A DNA stretch of 64,000 bases from Paenibacillus macerans (GCF_023715465.1 NZ_JAMBOE010000001.1:868001-932000); one strand, 5' to 3'; shown: positions 10,399 to 18,713, counted from the stretch's first letter. Notes: generated by a model not told the origin, from the sequence alone. Program-made: numbers and translations.

Positions 10399-10830
10399 CT
10401 AGGGCTGTAAACCCAGCATTCTAAGCGCTTTTTCCAAAATAAAATCATTATTATCGTATCCCGATTTCTGCTGAAGCTTCCACGCTTCCTGCGGATCGTA
10501 CCAGGCAACGCTGCGGATTTCCTCCAGCTGCGGGCGAAGCTTGCCGCCTTCGCATTCCACCAGATAATAGTGGACTTCCTTATCCACACTCCCATATTTG
10601 GGATGCATATAAGTATAAGCAATGATATCAATCAGCTTTATAATCCGGCCGACGATGCCCGTCTCCTCCCAAATTTCCCGAAGCGCTGTTTGCTCCACGG
10701 TCTCGCCGGGCTCTCTTTTTCCTTTGGCAAACGATATTTTGCCGTACCGATCGGTAATCAACTGAATTTGCATCCGGCCGCCATCCTTATGATAGACAAC
10801 CCCTCCTGCAGAGATTTCTTTGAATGCCAT
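10399..10830 (-). CDS. NUDIX hydrolase
   Basis: Small (143 aa) hydrolase of nucleoside-diphosphate-linked compounds. The Nudix box is complete: G-x5-E-x7-REIWEETGI, beginning at GKREPGE, with the catalytic/metal-binding glutamates present. The N-terminus (SAGGVVYHK) and the tail (EEIRSVAWYDPQEA) match the small MutT/Ap4A-hydrolase-like group. GGAGG lies 8-9 nt before the ATG. It is convergent with the Na/Pi transporter gene. The substrate is not predictable from the visible sequence. Confidence 0.9.
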   Translation of the reverse strand: MAFKEISAGGVVYHKDGGRMQIQLITDRYGKISFAKGKREPGETVEQTALREIWEETGIVGRIIKLIDIIAYTYMHPKYGSVDKEVHYYLVECEGGKLRPQLEEIRSVAWYDPQEAWKLQQKSGYDNNDFILEKALRMLGLQP

Positions 10831-10857
10831 TCTGGCTGTACCTCCTTCTTATGGGCC

Positions 10858-11182
10858 TCATCCCTGCCAAACCGGGATCTCATCCCTCCCAAACCCTCCC
10901 TTACCGTAAGGGAGGGCCCCAAGGGCTTAGCAGCCCTTTGGAAACCTGCAAACTAGACTAACGTGAGAGGGACTGAGGCGCTACTCCTGCTGCTGTTCCC
11001 TTCGGGAATGCGCCTTACTTCGTGGGTGGAACGCTTTTCTCCCCTTCGGGGTACGTCTTACTTTTTGCGCTCCTGGTTTACCGTTGAAATGCATTGCTCG
11101 CTATCTTGCTTTCGCCCTAATGCGACAACAAGGATTTCAACCCTGGAGGGTTGAAATCCTTGCTTAACGCCCGAGTGGGCAA
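10858..11182. repeat. Hairpin-rich non-coding spacer
   Basis: This 360-bp gap between the Nudix gene and mtaB holds no supported gene but a series of strong inverted repeats: CCCTCCCTTAC/GTAAGGGAGGG with a 1-nt loop (10894-10916), AAGGGC/GCCCTT (10921-10938), two CCTTCGGG-type mini-hairpins in a degenerate ~26-bp direct repeat each followed by TTACTT (about 10995-11072), a perfect AAGGATTTCAACCCT palindrome with a 2-nt loop (11130-11161), and GCCC/GGGC (11169-11180). None is followed by a convincing T-run. A 63-codon ORF through the region has no coding character. Confidence 0.6.
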
Positions 11183-11190
11183 AAACCTAT

Positions 11191-12534
11191 TTAAGCCAAG
11201 GCTTGCGCGGATTCGTCCAGGACACGCACCAGCCCGCCTTCGTTTGTATTGACGTCGGCCTTGGTGAGTTTTACGCGGCAAATTTTGCCGGTCAAGTCCG
11301 GGGTGCCCGGGAAACGAATCTGCAAATAGTTGTCGCTGAAGCCGGTCGCGAAACCGTCTCCGGCCGTTCCTTTGTCGTCTTTTTCCGGAATGACCTCCAG
11401 TACCTGACCGACGAATTTCTCGGCATAGGCTAGCTGCATTTGTTCCGACAAATCGATCAACTCATGCACGCGGGCATGTTTGACCTCTTCATCCACTTGG
11501 TCCTCCATCCGCGCGGCCGGCGTCCCGGTCCGTTTGGAATACGGGAACACGTGGATTTCCGAAAAGCCGATCCGCTTGATCGCTTCATAACCTTCGCGGA
11601 ACTGCTCATCGGTTTCGCCGGGGAAGCCAACGATGACGTCCGTCGTAATAGCAACCTCCGGCATAAATTCTCGGATCATTCTGATTTTATGCTCGTATTC
11701 CTCGATAGTATACTTTCTTCTCATCCGTTTAAGCACTTCGTTGCTGCCAGCCTGTAGCGGAATATGGAAATGCCGGCACATTTTGGAAGAACCCTTTAAC
11801 ACTTCCAGCATGCGCTCATCGATTTGGCTCGCTTCGATCGAACTGATGCGGATCCGGCCGAGTCCTTCCACTCTATCCAAATCCCACAGCAAATCCGACA
11901 GGCGGTAGTTTTCGAGATCGTCGCCATACCCGCCGGTATGGATACCGGTTAACACGATTTCCTTGTAGCCTGCGGCGACCAGTTGGCGCGCCTGCTGAAC
12001 CACGCTTTGCGGATCGCGGCTGCGTGACAGACCACGCGACCAAGGAATGATGCAGAAAGTGCAGAAATTGTTGCAGCCCTCTTGAATTTTCAAAAAAGCA
12101 CGAGTATGGTCGGCAAAATTCGGAACGTCCAGCTCTTCGAATTCGCGGGTTTTCATAATGTTGCGTACGGCGTTGATCGGCTTGCGCTGCTCCTGGATTT
12201 GCTTCACGTAAGGGATGATTTTATCCCGATCCTGCGTGCCGATGACCAAATCGACGCCAGGGATGTCCAAAATTTCCGCCGGGGACGTTTGCGCGTAACA
12301 GCCCGTCACGGCCACGATAGCGTCCGGATTGCGGCGCACGGCGCGCCGGATGATCTGCCGGCTTTTTTTATCCCCCGTATTCGTCACGGTGCACGTATTA
12401 ATCAAATAGACGTCGGCGGTCTGTTGTTCGAAATCGACCTGCTCGTAGCCCTCGTTTTTAAACAGCTGCCATATGGCTTCGGTATCGTAAAAGTTGACTT
12501 TACAACCTAAGGTGTAGAATGCAACAGATGGCAT
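11191..12534 (-). CDS. mtaB: tRNA (t6A37) methylthiotransferase
   Basis: Radical-SAM enzyme that converts t6A37 to ms2t6A37 in tRNAs reading ANN codons. It is 447 aa. The N-terminal methylthiotransferase domain carries three cluster cysteines (C11, C48, C79 in TLGCKVN, INTCTVTN and VTGCY). The radical-SAM domain carries C154, C158 and C161 in CNNFCTFC. A TRAM-like C-terminal domain follows. This is the MtaB rather than MiaB group because of the TLGCKVNFYDTE start. It starts 3 bp after rsmE ends and is therefore co-transcribed with it, the usual order in Bacillales. Confidence 0.95.
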   Translation of the reverse strand: MPSVAFYTLGCKVNFYDTEAIWQLFKNEGYEQVDFEQQTADVYLINTCTVTNTGDKKSRQIIRRAVRRNPDAIVAVTGCYAQTSPAEILDIPGVDLVIGTQDRDKIIPYVKQIQEQRKPINAVRNIMKTREFEELDVPNFADHTRAFLKIQEGCNNFCTFCIIPWSRGLSRSRDPQSVVQQARQLVAAGYKEIVLTGIHTGGYGDDLENYRLSDLLWDLDRVEGLGRIRISSIEASQIDERMLEVLKGSSKMCRHFHIPLQAGSNEVLKRMRRKYTIEEYEHKIRMIREFMPEVAITTDVIVGFPGETDEQFREGYEAIKRIGFSEIHVFPYSKRTGTPAARMEDQVDEEVKHARVHELIDLSEQMQLAYAEKFVGQVLEVIPEKDDKGTAGDGFATGFSDNYLQIRFPGTPDLTGKICRVKLTKADVNTNEGGLVRVLDESAQALA

Positions 12535-12537
12535 CGT

Positions 12538-13302
12538 TCAAATTCCCCCCATTTCTCCGGATTCATACATGATGCAGGTCAAAGCGGCCATGGCGGCCGT
12601 CTCGGTCCGCAAAATACGTCGTCCCAAACCGACGGCAACCGCTCCCTTGGCTTCGGCTTCCCGCACTTCTTCTTCGGAAAAACCGCCCTCGGGTCCAACC
12701 ACAACGGCGATTTTGTAAGTCTGTTTGGGATCAATCCGCTTAGCAAAAGGCTGCAATACGTCCCGCAGCTGCTGGCCGTGCTCTTTTTCATAACACAAGC
12801 ACACCAAATCGCAGGAACCCAAAGCGGCCATCAGCCCTTCCCATTTCACCGGCATCTCCACCGCCGGGATTTTGCTGCGGTGCGCCTGCTCGGCGGCTTC
12901 TTTGGCAATTTTCCGCCAGCGGCCAAGGCGCTTCTCTTCCTTCTTCTGATCGTACTGTACAACCGTGCGCGCGGATAAAAAAGGAAGGAAAACGGACGCC
13001 CCGATCTCCGTGCACTTCTGGATTACGGTTTCCATTTTGTCGCCTTTCGGCAAGCTCTGGGCCACCGTCACCTGCAGCCACGGCTCTCCGGACGCAGCCA
13101 GTGTTTCTATAATAAGCGCAGTAACTTGCTGCGGCTCCATTGTCGTTATTTCTGCGAGGACTTCACGGGATATTCCATCGCTTACGATGAGCTTATCGCC
13201 CGGTTTGGAACGCATCACCTTGCCGATATGGCGCGCATCCTCCCCGACAATCGCCACTTCCCGTTCACCAAACTGCGATGGCTCCACAAAATAACGCTGC
13301 AT
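12538..13302 (-). CDS. rsmE: 16S rRNA (uracil1498-N3)-methyltransferase
   Basis: SPOUT-class methyltransferase for U1498 of 16S rRNA. It is 254 aa from the ATG at 13302 (MQRYFVEPSQFGER). A TTG 18 nt upstream is in frame, but GGTGAGG is better spaced for the ATG. The SAM-binding knot is visible at the C-terminus: VVGPEGGFSEEEV and LGRRILRTETAAMAAL. The family length is about 250 aa. It is followed at once by mtaB; upstream, a palindromic spacer separates it from the M50 protease gene, whereas prmA is the usual direct neighbour. Confidence 0.95.
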   Translation of the reverse strand: MQRYFVEPSQFGEREVAIVGEDARHIGKVMRSKPGDKLIVSDGISREVLAEITTMEPQQVTALIIETLAASGEPWLQVTVAQSLPKGDKMETVIQKCTEIGASVFLPFLSARTVVQYDQKKEEKRLGRWRKIAKEAAEQAHRSKIPAVEMPVKWEGLMAALGSCDLVCLCYEKEHGQQLRDVLQPFAKRIDPKQTYKIAVVVGPEGGFSEEEVREAEAKGAVAVGLGRRILRTETAAMAALTCIMYESGEMGGI

Positions 13303-13330
13303 GCTAATCATCCTCACCAAAAAAATACAA

Positions 13331-13357
13331 GTTCAAAAAGTAGCTGACTTTTTGAAC
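13331..13357. repeat. GTTCAAAAAGT palindrome, copy 1
   Basis: GTTCAAAAAGT (13331-13341) and ACTTTTTGAAC (13347-13357) form an 11-bp inverted repeat with a 5-nt loop. The same arms, with a longer loop, recur at 49970-50008, and both are followed by CTACCTCT or CTGCCTTT. It lies in the rsmE upstream region. Confidence 0.6.
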
Positions 13358-13425
13358 TACCTCTAAAAATCACTAAATTACATCATACAACTTTTAATAT
13401 ATTTGTTCCAGTCTTTCTTCCCGCC

Positions 13426-14109
13426 TCAAGCCCCGAACAACATCATGAAAAATTGGCCGAATTGGAAGTACATTGAATAGGCCGCCTGATACAGGGGTTC
13501 GATCGTATATGCCCGCAAAGCGGGAACCATCAGGATGATCAAAAAGATAAGGACGGACCATTGCTCAAACTGCTGCAATTTGCCGAGCACGCGGCGCGGG
13601 ACAATATCCTCCAGGATACGGTATCCGTCCAGCGGCGGCAGCGGAATCAAGTTGAATAAAAACAAGAAAAAGTTCATGCCGTTGAATAGATTGAAAAAAA
13701 TCATAATCGCTTGAAAAAGCCGCTCGTTCGTAATCGAATCCAAAACGCCAAACTGCGCCAGCATCACGTACGCCAGGGTGCCCAGCACACCGAGCAGCAA
13801 ATTGCTGAGCGGTCCGGCCGCCGAGACGACCACTCCCATCAGGCGGGGCTTGCTGAAATTGTCCCGGTTGACCGGAACCGGCCTCGCCCAGCCGAAGCCG
13901 GCGATCAGCAGCAGAATGATCCCCAAAAAATCGAAATGGACTGCCGGATTCAGCGTCACGCGGCCAAGCAGCTTGGCCGTCGGATCGCCGAATTTGTTGG
14001 CAAAATAAGCGTGCGAAAACTCATGTAACGTAAAAGCGATCACCAGCGTGATCAAATAAAACGGAAGCTGGTCCAAAGGGACGCGTAATATTTGGTTTAA
14101 AAAATCCAT
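13426..14109 (-). CDS. Site-2 protease family (M50) membrane metalloprotease
   Basis: Polytopic zinc metalloprotease of the S2P/M50 group. It is 227 aa. The HExxH motif sits in an N-terminal membrane segment (TLHEFSHAYFANKFGD, about residues 27-42), and the distal metal ligand region is LFNLIPLPPLDGYRIL (about residues 155-170), the NxxPxPxLDG motif. There are about five transmembrane segments and no PDZ domain, so it resembles YwhC/YydH-like short members rather than RseP or SpoIVFB. It lies 5 bp after prmA starts its downstream side and is probably co-transcribed with prmA. The substrate is unknown. Confidence 0.88.
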   Translation of the reverse strand: MDFLNQILRVPLDQLPFYLITLVIAFTLHEFSHAYFANKFGDPTAKLLGRVTLNPAVHFDFLGIILLLIAGFGWARPVPVNRDNFSKPRLMGVVVSAAGPLSNLLLGVLGTLAYVMLAQFGVLDSITNERLFQAIMIFFNLFNGMNFFLFLFNLIPLPPLDGYRILEDIVPRRVLGKLQQFEQWSVLIFLIILMVPALRAYTIEPLYQAAYSMYFQFGQFFMMLFGA

Positions 14110-14114
14110 GCAAG

Positions 14115-15083
14115 CTACCTCTTTCTCGCCACGAAAGCAACCCAGTCCTCTTCCCGGGCCGTTTGCTCAATCTCAAACCCCGCGGCAAGCAGCGCTTCCT
14201 CTACGGCTTGTTCTTTATTTTTATAGATCCCCGAAGCGATATAATATCCTCCCGGCTGCAGGGCCTGGAACACGTCGTCGATAAAAAGCAAAATGATTTC
14301 CGCCAAAATGTTGGCCACGACGACCCGGACCGGCAGCGAAACTTGCAGTTTGCCGCTTCCGCCGCCTTTCAGCACCGACAGCAAATCGCTTTCCACAACC
14401 TGGATCTTGTCCTCCAGCCCGTTCAGCTTCGTGTTTTCGCTTGCGCTGGACACGGCCACCGGATCGAGATCAAGCGCCAGCACCCGGGAAGCGCCCAGGC
14501 GGCATGCGCCGATCGCCAAAATGCCCGAACCGGTTCCAACGTCGATTACTTCGTCCCCTTCGCGGATAACCCCCTCCAGTGTGCGCAAACATAAAGATGT
14601 CGTTGGGTGCGTTCCTGTACCAAATGCCATGCCGGGATCAAGCTCAATAATTTTTTCCTCCGGCGACTGGGGCGCGTAATCCTCCCAGGTCGGCTTAATC
14701 GTTAATTTATCGGATACCCTTAGCGGCTTGAAATACTGCTTCCAGTTGTTGGCCCAGTCGTCTTCGCTTACATCTCTAACCGAAATTTCCGCCTGGCCCG
14801 GGTCGATATCATAACCTCTAAGCTCTTCGATCCGTTCCTTCACTTCGGAGATGATCGCCTCGATCTCCAAGCCCTCCGGAAAATAACCGCTGATTTTGGC
14901 TTCGCCCTCGGGAATGTCGTTGGGCGGAATTTCAAACCACTGGCCCAGCGAGGTATCGCGCGGCTTATCGTTGTCGGCATGCTCCTCAATCGTAACGCCC
15001 CCGGCCCCGGCTTCATGCAGAAAATTCGAGATCATTTCCACGGCTTCTTCCGTCGTATGTATAGTAATTTCCTTCCAAATCAT
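14115..15083 (-). CDS. prmA: Ribosomal protein L11 methyltransferase
   Basis: Methylates lysines of ribosomal protein L11. It is 322 aa from the ATG at 15083 (MIWKEITIHTTEEAVE), selected because AGGAGG precedes it; an upstream ORF extension is not family-like. The C-terminal Rossmann domain has the SAM motif VGTGSGILAIGA, the acidic LDLDPVAV and the family motif VVANILAEII. The N-terminal L11-binding domain is intact. In Bacillales prmA usually follows dnaJ directly. Here about 4.7 kb of other genes separate them. Confidence 0.95.
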   Translation of the reverse strand: MIWKEITIHTTEEAVEMISNFLHEAGAGGVTIEEHADNDKPRDTSLGQWFEIPPNDIPEGEAKISGYFPEGLEIEAIISEVKERIEELRGYDIDPGQAEISVRDVSEDDWANNWKQYFKPLRVSDKLTIKPTWEDYAPQSPEEKIIELDPGMAFGTGTHPTTSLCLRTLEGVIREGDEVIDVGTGSGILAIGACRLGASRVLALDLDPVAVSSASENTKLNGLEDKIQVVESDLLSVLKGGGSGKLQVSLPVRVVVANILAEIILLFIDDVFQALQPGGYYIASGIYKNKEQAVEEALLAAGFEIEQTAREEDWVAFVARKR

Positions 15084-15145
15084 CGCAAGTTTTCCTCCTT
15101 GGCTCTCATGCATAAGATTTATTGTACTATAGAATGCAGATGGAG

Positions 15146-15191
15146 ACAAAACAGGGCGGAGCGAACCGTTTTGCGGGTTCCTCCGCCCTGT
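15146..15191 (-). terminator. Terminator after the small YfhD-like gene
   Basis: ACAGGGCGGA (15151-15160) pairs with TCCGCCCTGT (15182-15191), with an inner GAACC/GGTTC stem. Read leftward it runs into TTTTGTCTCC. It separates the small gene at 15209 from prmA. Confidence 0.7.
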
Positions 15192-15208
15192 TCCATATCC
15201 TTTTGGGC

Positions 15209-15385
15209 CTATAGCCGATATTGTCCTTGCTGGCGCGCATCGGCCCGTTCACTGCGCTGCAGCGCCTCCCAATCTTCCTGGTCGGCCATTTCTTCGGAGA
15301 ATTCCACGTCCTCGTTATGCCCGATCGTAAGCCGCGATTTGGCTGTCGTCCGTTTCGTCCGGCGATCCTGCTCGCTTTGACTCAT
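15209..15385 (-). CDS. Small charged protein, YfhD-like
   Basis: A 58-aa highly charged protein with ATG at 15385 and GGGAG about 10 nt upstream. The N-terminal half is basic (DRRTKRTTAKSRL) and the C-terminal half acidic with the stretch VEFSEEMADQEDWEALQRSE and a Gln-rich end. This resembles the short Bacillales YfhD-type proteins, which share a VEFSxExAD segment followed by alternating Glu/Arg. The role of that group is not established. It is bounded by its own terminator. The coding call rests on RBS, codon pattern and the family-like segment. Confidence 0.6.
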   Translation of the reverse strand: MSQSEQDRRTKRTTAKSRLTIGHNEDVEFSEEMADQEDWEALQRSERADARQQGQYRL

Positions 15386-15439
15386 TTCTTCACAGCTCCC
15401 TTCACGAATATTTCAAAATGTAACACTCGCGGTTTAACG

Positions 15440-15808
15440 CTAAATCAAACCGCCCGCTTCCTCCACGATGCGCAGCGCCTGATGATGCACTGACTCGTCG
15501 ACCACGGCGGTCAGCACAATATCGTGCCCGGTTGGTCCGCCCTGGCCGCCGTGGCTGAGCCCGCTGGCAGCCGGATCCGCCGCCGCCAGGATCCCCGCGG
15601 AACGGTTTGTGATCGCGGCGTCCTGCGTGATGGCCGCCAAGCCGGAAATGCTCCCGGTTATCGAATTTCCGGGATCATATCCCTCTCCCGGGTAACGGCT
15701 GAAGCGGTCGATCGACATGTCGACGACCCGCAATGCGCTCAGCTTGCGCGCTGCGCCTTCCGCCTGTTCCGGACTTTTGAAATACGCCAAAATATTTTTT
15801 TCGCCCAT
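15440..15808 (-). CDS. Conserved hypothetical protein
   Basis: A 122-aa soluble protein from the ATG at 15808, with AGGCAGGG upstream; a longer frame upstream is not protein-like. The N-terminus (ILAYFKSPEQAEGAARKLSA) reads as a beta-alpha unit of the kind seen in small ferredoxin-like or stress-protein folds. The middle is Gly/Ala-rich (ITGSISGLAAITQDAAITN) and the end returns to a beta-alpha pattern (IVLTAVVDESVHHQALRIVE). It may be two small alpha/beta subdomains joined by a flexible linker. No function is recognised. It lies 54 bp upstream of the YfhD-like gene and probably shares its transcript. Confidence 0.65.
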   Translation of the reverse strand: MGEKNILAYFKSPEQAEGAARKLSALRVVDMSIDRFSRYPGEGYDPGNSITGSISGLAAITQDAAITNRSAGILAAADPAASGLSHGGQGGPTGHDIVLTAVVDESVHHQALRIVEEAGGLI

Positions 15809-16027
15809 ACGTATCCCTGCCTTTCGTTTCAGCTTGAAAATGAAGCTGCACCGCTGCAGTTCATGATAAGTAGGATGCAAATTTGCCCATGGCTTTATGC
15901 AATGATTCTTCGAAATTGAGACCGCTTTCGAAATAATATTTTAAAATTGAAACGCCTGCGGCTCTCGTCCGTATTACTTGCTAAAGAACAGAACATAATT
16001 ATGTGCATAGGAGGGTTTCTGCTTACG

Positions 16028-16462
16028 ATGATGAAAAAATTGATGCTGATCGCGATGGCCTTTACTTTATTTTTCGCCTTCACGACCCCCGATTTGGCCG
16101 ATGCCAAGCGAGGCGGCTTCAAATCCGGTCCAAGAACCTATAACCCGGCGCCTAACAAGCCGGCTACTGGCGATTACCAGCGGACCGATGGAGCAACCAG
16201 CAATAAAAACGGCGGAACAGTAGGCTCCACGACGGGGCGAGGCTTTTTTAGCGGCGGCGGGTTTATGCGCGGCCTGATGGTCGGCGGACTAGCAGGACTA
16301 TTGTTCGGCGGTTTGTTCGGCAATATGGGCTTCTTCGGCAACTTGCTGGGGCTTGCCGTCAACCTGCTTGCCATTTACGTGATCATCGCTGCCGCCGTGG
16401 CTTTGTACCGGCGTTTCAAACGCCAGCCGCGCCAAGAGCACCCGCGTGGAGGAAGATACTAA
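16028..16462 (+). CDS. Secreted/membrane Gly-rich protein, Tim44-like N-terminal type
   Basis: A 144-aa protein from the ATG pair at 16028, with AGGAGG about 13 nt upstream. A Sec signal peptide (MMKKLMLIAMAFTLFFAF, cleavage near ADA-K) is followed by a basic Gly/Pro/Asn-rich linker. A GGGFMRGLMVGGLAGLLFGG glycine-zipper segment and a transmembrane helix ending in RRFKRQPRQ come next. This pattern matches the N-terminal half of bacterial proteins annotated as Tim44-like lipid-binding transport proteins, without the Tim44 domain itself. It is followed 3 bp later by yxcD and forms an operon with it. Confidence 0.7.
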   Translation: MMKKLMLIAMAFTLFFAFTTPDLADAKRGGFKSGPRTYNPAPNKPATGDYQRTDGATSNKNGGTVGSTTGRGFFSGGGFMRGLMVGGLAGLLFGGLFGNMGFFGNLLGLAVNLLAIYVIIAAAVALYRRFKRQPRQEHPRGGRY

Positions 16463-16465
16463 ATC

Positions 16466-16750
16466 ATGGTTCTCGGCATGGATGAAATCATCAACGCGAT
16501 TTGTCTTCATACTGCGGACAGAACGGGAGTCCGCCCCACTGACGTTCAGGTGGAATTAAGCTGGGACGAGGATACCGGTTACACCGCGGAGGTGTGGGTT
16601 AACGGCCGTAGCCGTTACCTGGTGGAATCCAATATCATGGAATCGATCATCCAATACGTTTATCGGGAATATGGCATGCGCACGTTTCGGGAAGATATTA
16701 CGCTCGAACTGCACGAAGAAATCATCGCAATTATTCGGAAGGACCTGTAG
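16466..16750 (+). CDS. yxcD: DUF2653 family protein, YxcD-like
   Basis: A 94-aa soluble protein matching the DUF2653/YxcD family: MDEIINAICLHTADRTGVRP, then VQVELSWDEDTGYTAEVWVNGR and an acidic C-terminal helix. GGAGG sits 13 nt before the ATG at 16466; a second ATG at 16478 is also possible and gives the more typical family N-terminus. It is encoded immediately after the Tim44-like membrane protein and ends at a bidirectional terminator. The family has no assigned function. Confidence 0.8.
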   Translation: MVLGMDEIINAICLHTADRTGVRPTDVQVELSWDEDTGYTAEVWVNGRSRYLVESNIMESIIQYVYREYGMRTFREDITLELHEEIIAIIRKDL

Positions 16751-16770
16751 ACTGCTCAAACGGAAAAATA

Positions 16771-16810
16771 AAGAACCTGGTCATTATTCATGAACCAGGT
16801 TCTTTTCTTT
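16771..16810. terminator. Bidirectional terminator
   Basis: AAGAACCTGGT (16771-16781) pairs with ACCAGGTTCTT (16794-16804). T-rich tracts follow on both strands. It serves yxcD from the left and the FMN-binding lipoprotein gene from the right. Confidence 0.9.
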
Positions 16811-16825
16811 GGGAAGCTGCGTTTG

Positions 16826-17185
16826 TTATTTTTTGGCCCCTTCGAGCGCTTCGGCTACCGCTTCAATGACCGCTGCGCTGGATTTGGACGCGCCGGAGAC
16901 AACATCGACTCCATCCGTGGTTTGCTTTTCGATGATTTCCGGAATGGTCGTCTCCACCGCCGCGTCGATGATGCTCTGCGTTTCTCCGTGTTCGACAATT
17001 TCGATGTTGGCGATTTTCTCCCCTTTAATTTCAACGGCTACTTTCACTTCGCTTTTTGCCCCTTGGGCGCTGCCTTCATAAGTACCGTCCGCATAGTTTC
17101 CGCCGCCTGCGCCGGAACAACCCGCCAAGGCCAGGGACACGCCAAGAATAACCGTAAAAATTCCTATCTTTGCTTTTTTGTACAT
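16826..17185 (-). CDS. FMN-binding domain lipoprotein
   Basis: A 119-aa exported lipoprotein. The signal peptide ends in a lipobox (LALAGC, Cys23). The rest is one FMN-binding domain (PF04205 type) with the flavinylation segment DVVSGASKSS, where the Ser in SGAS-type motifs is esterified to FMN by ApbE. It is encoded 54 bp after the flavocytochrome-like lipoprotein gene with which it likely forms an extracytosolic flavin electron-transfer pair. No apbE is visible in the window, so the transferase must be encoded elsewhere. The redox partner upstream is unknown. Confidence 0.9.
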   Translation of the reverse strand: MYKKAKIGIFTVILGVSLALAGCSGAGGGNYADGTYEGSAQGAKSEVKVAVEIKGEKIANIEIVEHGETQSIIDAAVETTIPEIIEKQTTDGVDVVSGASKSSAAVIEAVAEALEGAKK

Positions 17186-17239
17186 GTTGAATTTGATCTC
17201 CTTTTGATCTCCTTAATGGTATCAGGTTCTGCACCCGGA

Positions 17240-18670
17240 TTAGTTCAAAGCTTTGACAGCTTCCTGGGCGGCGATGCGCCCGAACGTTACGATGTCGGCC
17301 AGTGCATTGCCGCCGAGACGGTTGCCGCCATGAACGCCCCCGGTAACTTCACCTGCCGCATACAGGTTGGTTATCACAGCATCCGATTCGTTCAGCACCT
17401 GAGTCTGGGTGTTGATCGCCACGCCGCCCATCGTGTGATGGATTCCCGGCGTTACCTTGATAGCGTAATAGGCTCCTTTCGTAAAATCAAGCCGCATGTC
17501 GTCCCGCTGGAAATCTTCGTCCGCACCTTTGTTTTTCATGTCGGCGTAACGGTTTACGGTCTGTTCCAGCGCAGTAGCATCAACACCGATTTTAGACGCC
17601 AGTTCCGCAAGCGTTTGGCCTTCCTCAACCAAGCCCATTTCAAAATACGTCTCGGTAGCGCCCAAATTTTCACGCAGCTCATCATTAAAAATTAAGTAAG
17701 CAATACCGTCTTTTTGCGCCAAGATATTTTGGGATACGACATCCCGCGTCAACAATTCGTTCGTAAACCGCGCGCCTTCCTGATTAACCAAAATCGCTCC
17801 ATCGCCGCGTACGCCCTCGGTGATCAGCACGCCATCACCAGGAATCGTTGTCGGGTGAATTTGAATCTGTTCCATGTCCACCAGCTTAGCTCCTAGCGCC
17901 TGGGCAAGCCCGATGCCGCTGCCTTGCGCTCCCGGCGCATTGGTCGTCGCGAATCCCCGCAGTTCGGGTTTGTATTTGGCGACCATGTCCAAATTGGCCC
18001 CGAAGCCGCCCGTGGTTAAAATAACCGCCTTGGCGCTGATAGAAAAGGTTTTGCCGTCCTTGTCCGTCCCTTTGACGCCGCTCACCTTGCCATCCTTATC
18101 CGTCAAGATTTCCGTCACTTCGTGCTGCAGCCGGACATCGATTTGCAATTCCTCCAGTTTCTTTTTCAAAGCCATGACGATAAAGTTCCCGGCCGCTTCA
18201 CCGCCTTCAGGTCTATGAATGCGCGGAACGCTGGCTCCGCCGGCCTTTCCGACTTCCGACAGCTCCGCACCGTTCTCCTTCAGAAATTCCACTGAATCTT
18301 TGGCATTTTCCGTCAGCACTTTAACCAAATCGGGATTATTGAGATTTTTGCCCCCTTTCATCGTGTCTTCAAAATGAAGTTCCGGGCTATCTTCGATCCC
18401 TTGAGCTTTCTGATATTCGGTACCCGCCGCATTTAAGCCGCCTTCCGCGCGAACCGTATTCCCGCCAACCATCGGCATTTTCTCCAGCAATATCACTTTA
18501 GCCCCCAAACTTTGCGCTTCGATGGCCGCCGTCATGCCGGCTCCGCCGGCGCCGATGACGACAATGTCCGCAGAGTCCCCGCTTTTTCCGCTGCAGCCCG
18601 GCAAAATCAACATTGCCGCCAAGATCATGACCAGCATTCCCGGAGCCCAAACTGTCTTTGTGCTTTTCAT
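17240..18670 (-). CDS. Flavocytochrome-c/fumarate-reductase-like FAD lipoprotein
   Basis: A 476-aa FAD-binding oxidoreductase of the FrdA/flavocytochrome-c/urocanate-reductase group. It starts at the ATG at 18670 with GGGAGAGGG upstream. The lipobox ILPGC (Cys26) predicts membrane anchoring outside the cell. The dinucleotide fold (IVVIGAGGAGMTAAIEA) follows, then VGGNTVRAEGGLNA. The active-site region shows HHTMGG and the C-terminal FAD contact GGVHGGNRLGGNAL. It lacks a heme domain and carries its FMN domain as a separate neighbour gene. The electron acceptor (fumarate, urocanate, cinnamate-like or other) cannot be decided from sequence. Confidence 0.88.
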   Translation of the reverse strand: MKSTKTVWAPGMLVMILAAMLILPGCSGKSGDSADIVVIGAGGAGMTAAIEAQSLGAKVILLEKMPMVGGNTVRAEGGLNAAGTEYQKAQGIEDSPELHFEDTMKGGKNLNNPDLVKVLTENAKDSVEFLKENGAELSEVGKAGGASVPRIHRPEGGEAAGNFIVMALKKKLEELQIDVRLQHEVTEILTDKDGKVSGVKGTDKDGKTFSISAKAVILTTGGFGANLDMVAKYKPELRGFATTNAPGAQGSGIGLAQALGAKLVDMEQIQIHPTTIPGDGVLITEGVRGDGAILVNQEGARFTNELLTRDVVSQNILAQKDGIAYLIFNDELRENLGATETYFEMGLVEEGQTLAELASKIGVDATALEQTVNRYADMKNKGADEDFQRDDMRLDFTKGAYYAIKVTPGIHHTMGGVAINTQTQVLNESDAVITNLYAAGEVTGGVHGGNRLGGNALADIVTFGRIAAQEAVKALN

Positions 18671-18713
18671 CCCAATTCCCTCTCCCTTTCTGGTTGCATG
18701 CGTAAAATTCACG

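Noticed and set aside
10963..11154. A 63-aa ORF in the hairpin-rich spacer
   Set aside because: It runs through several perfect palindromes and has no RBS or protein-like composition.
11130..11161. Terminator of mtaB at the 15-bp perfect palindrome
   Set aside because: Neither strand has a T-run after the stem, so it is reported as a hairpin only.
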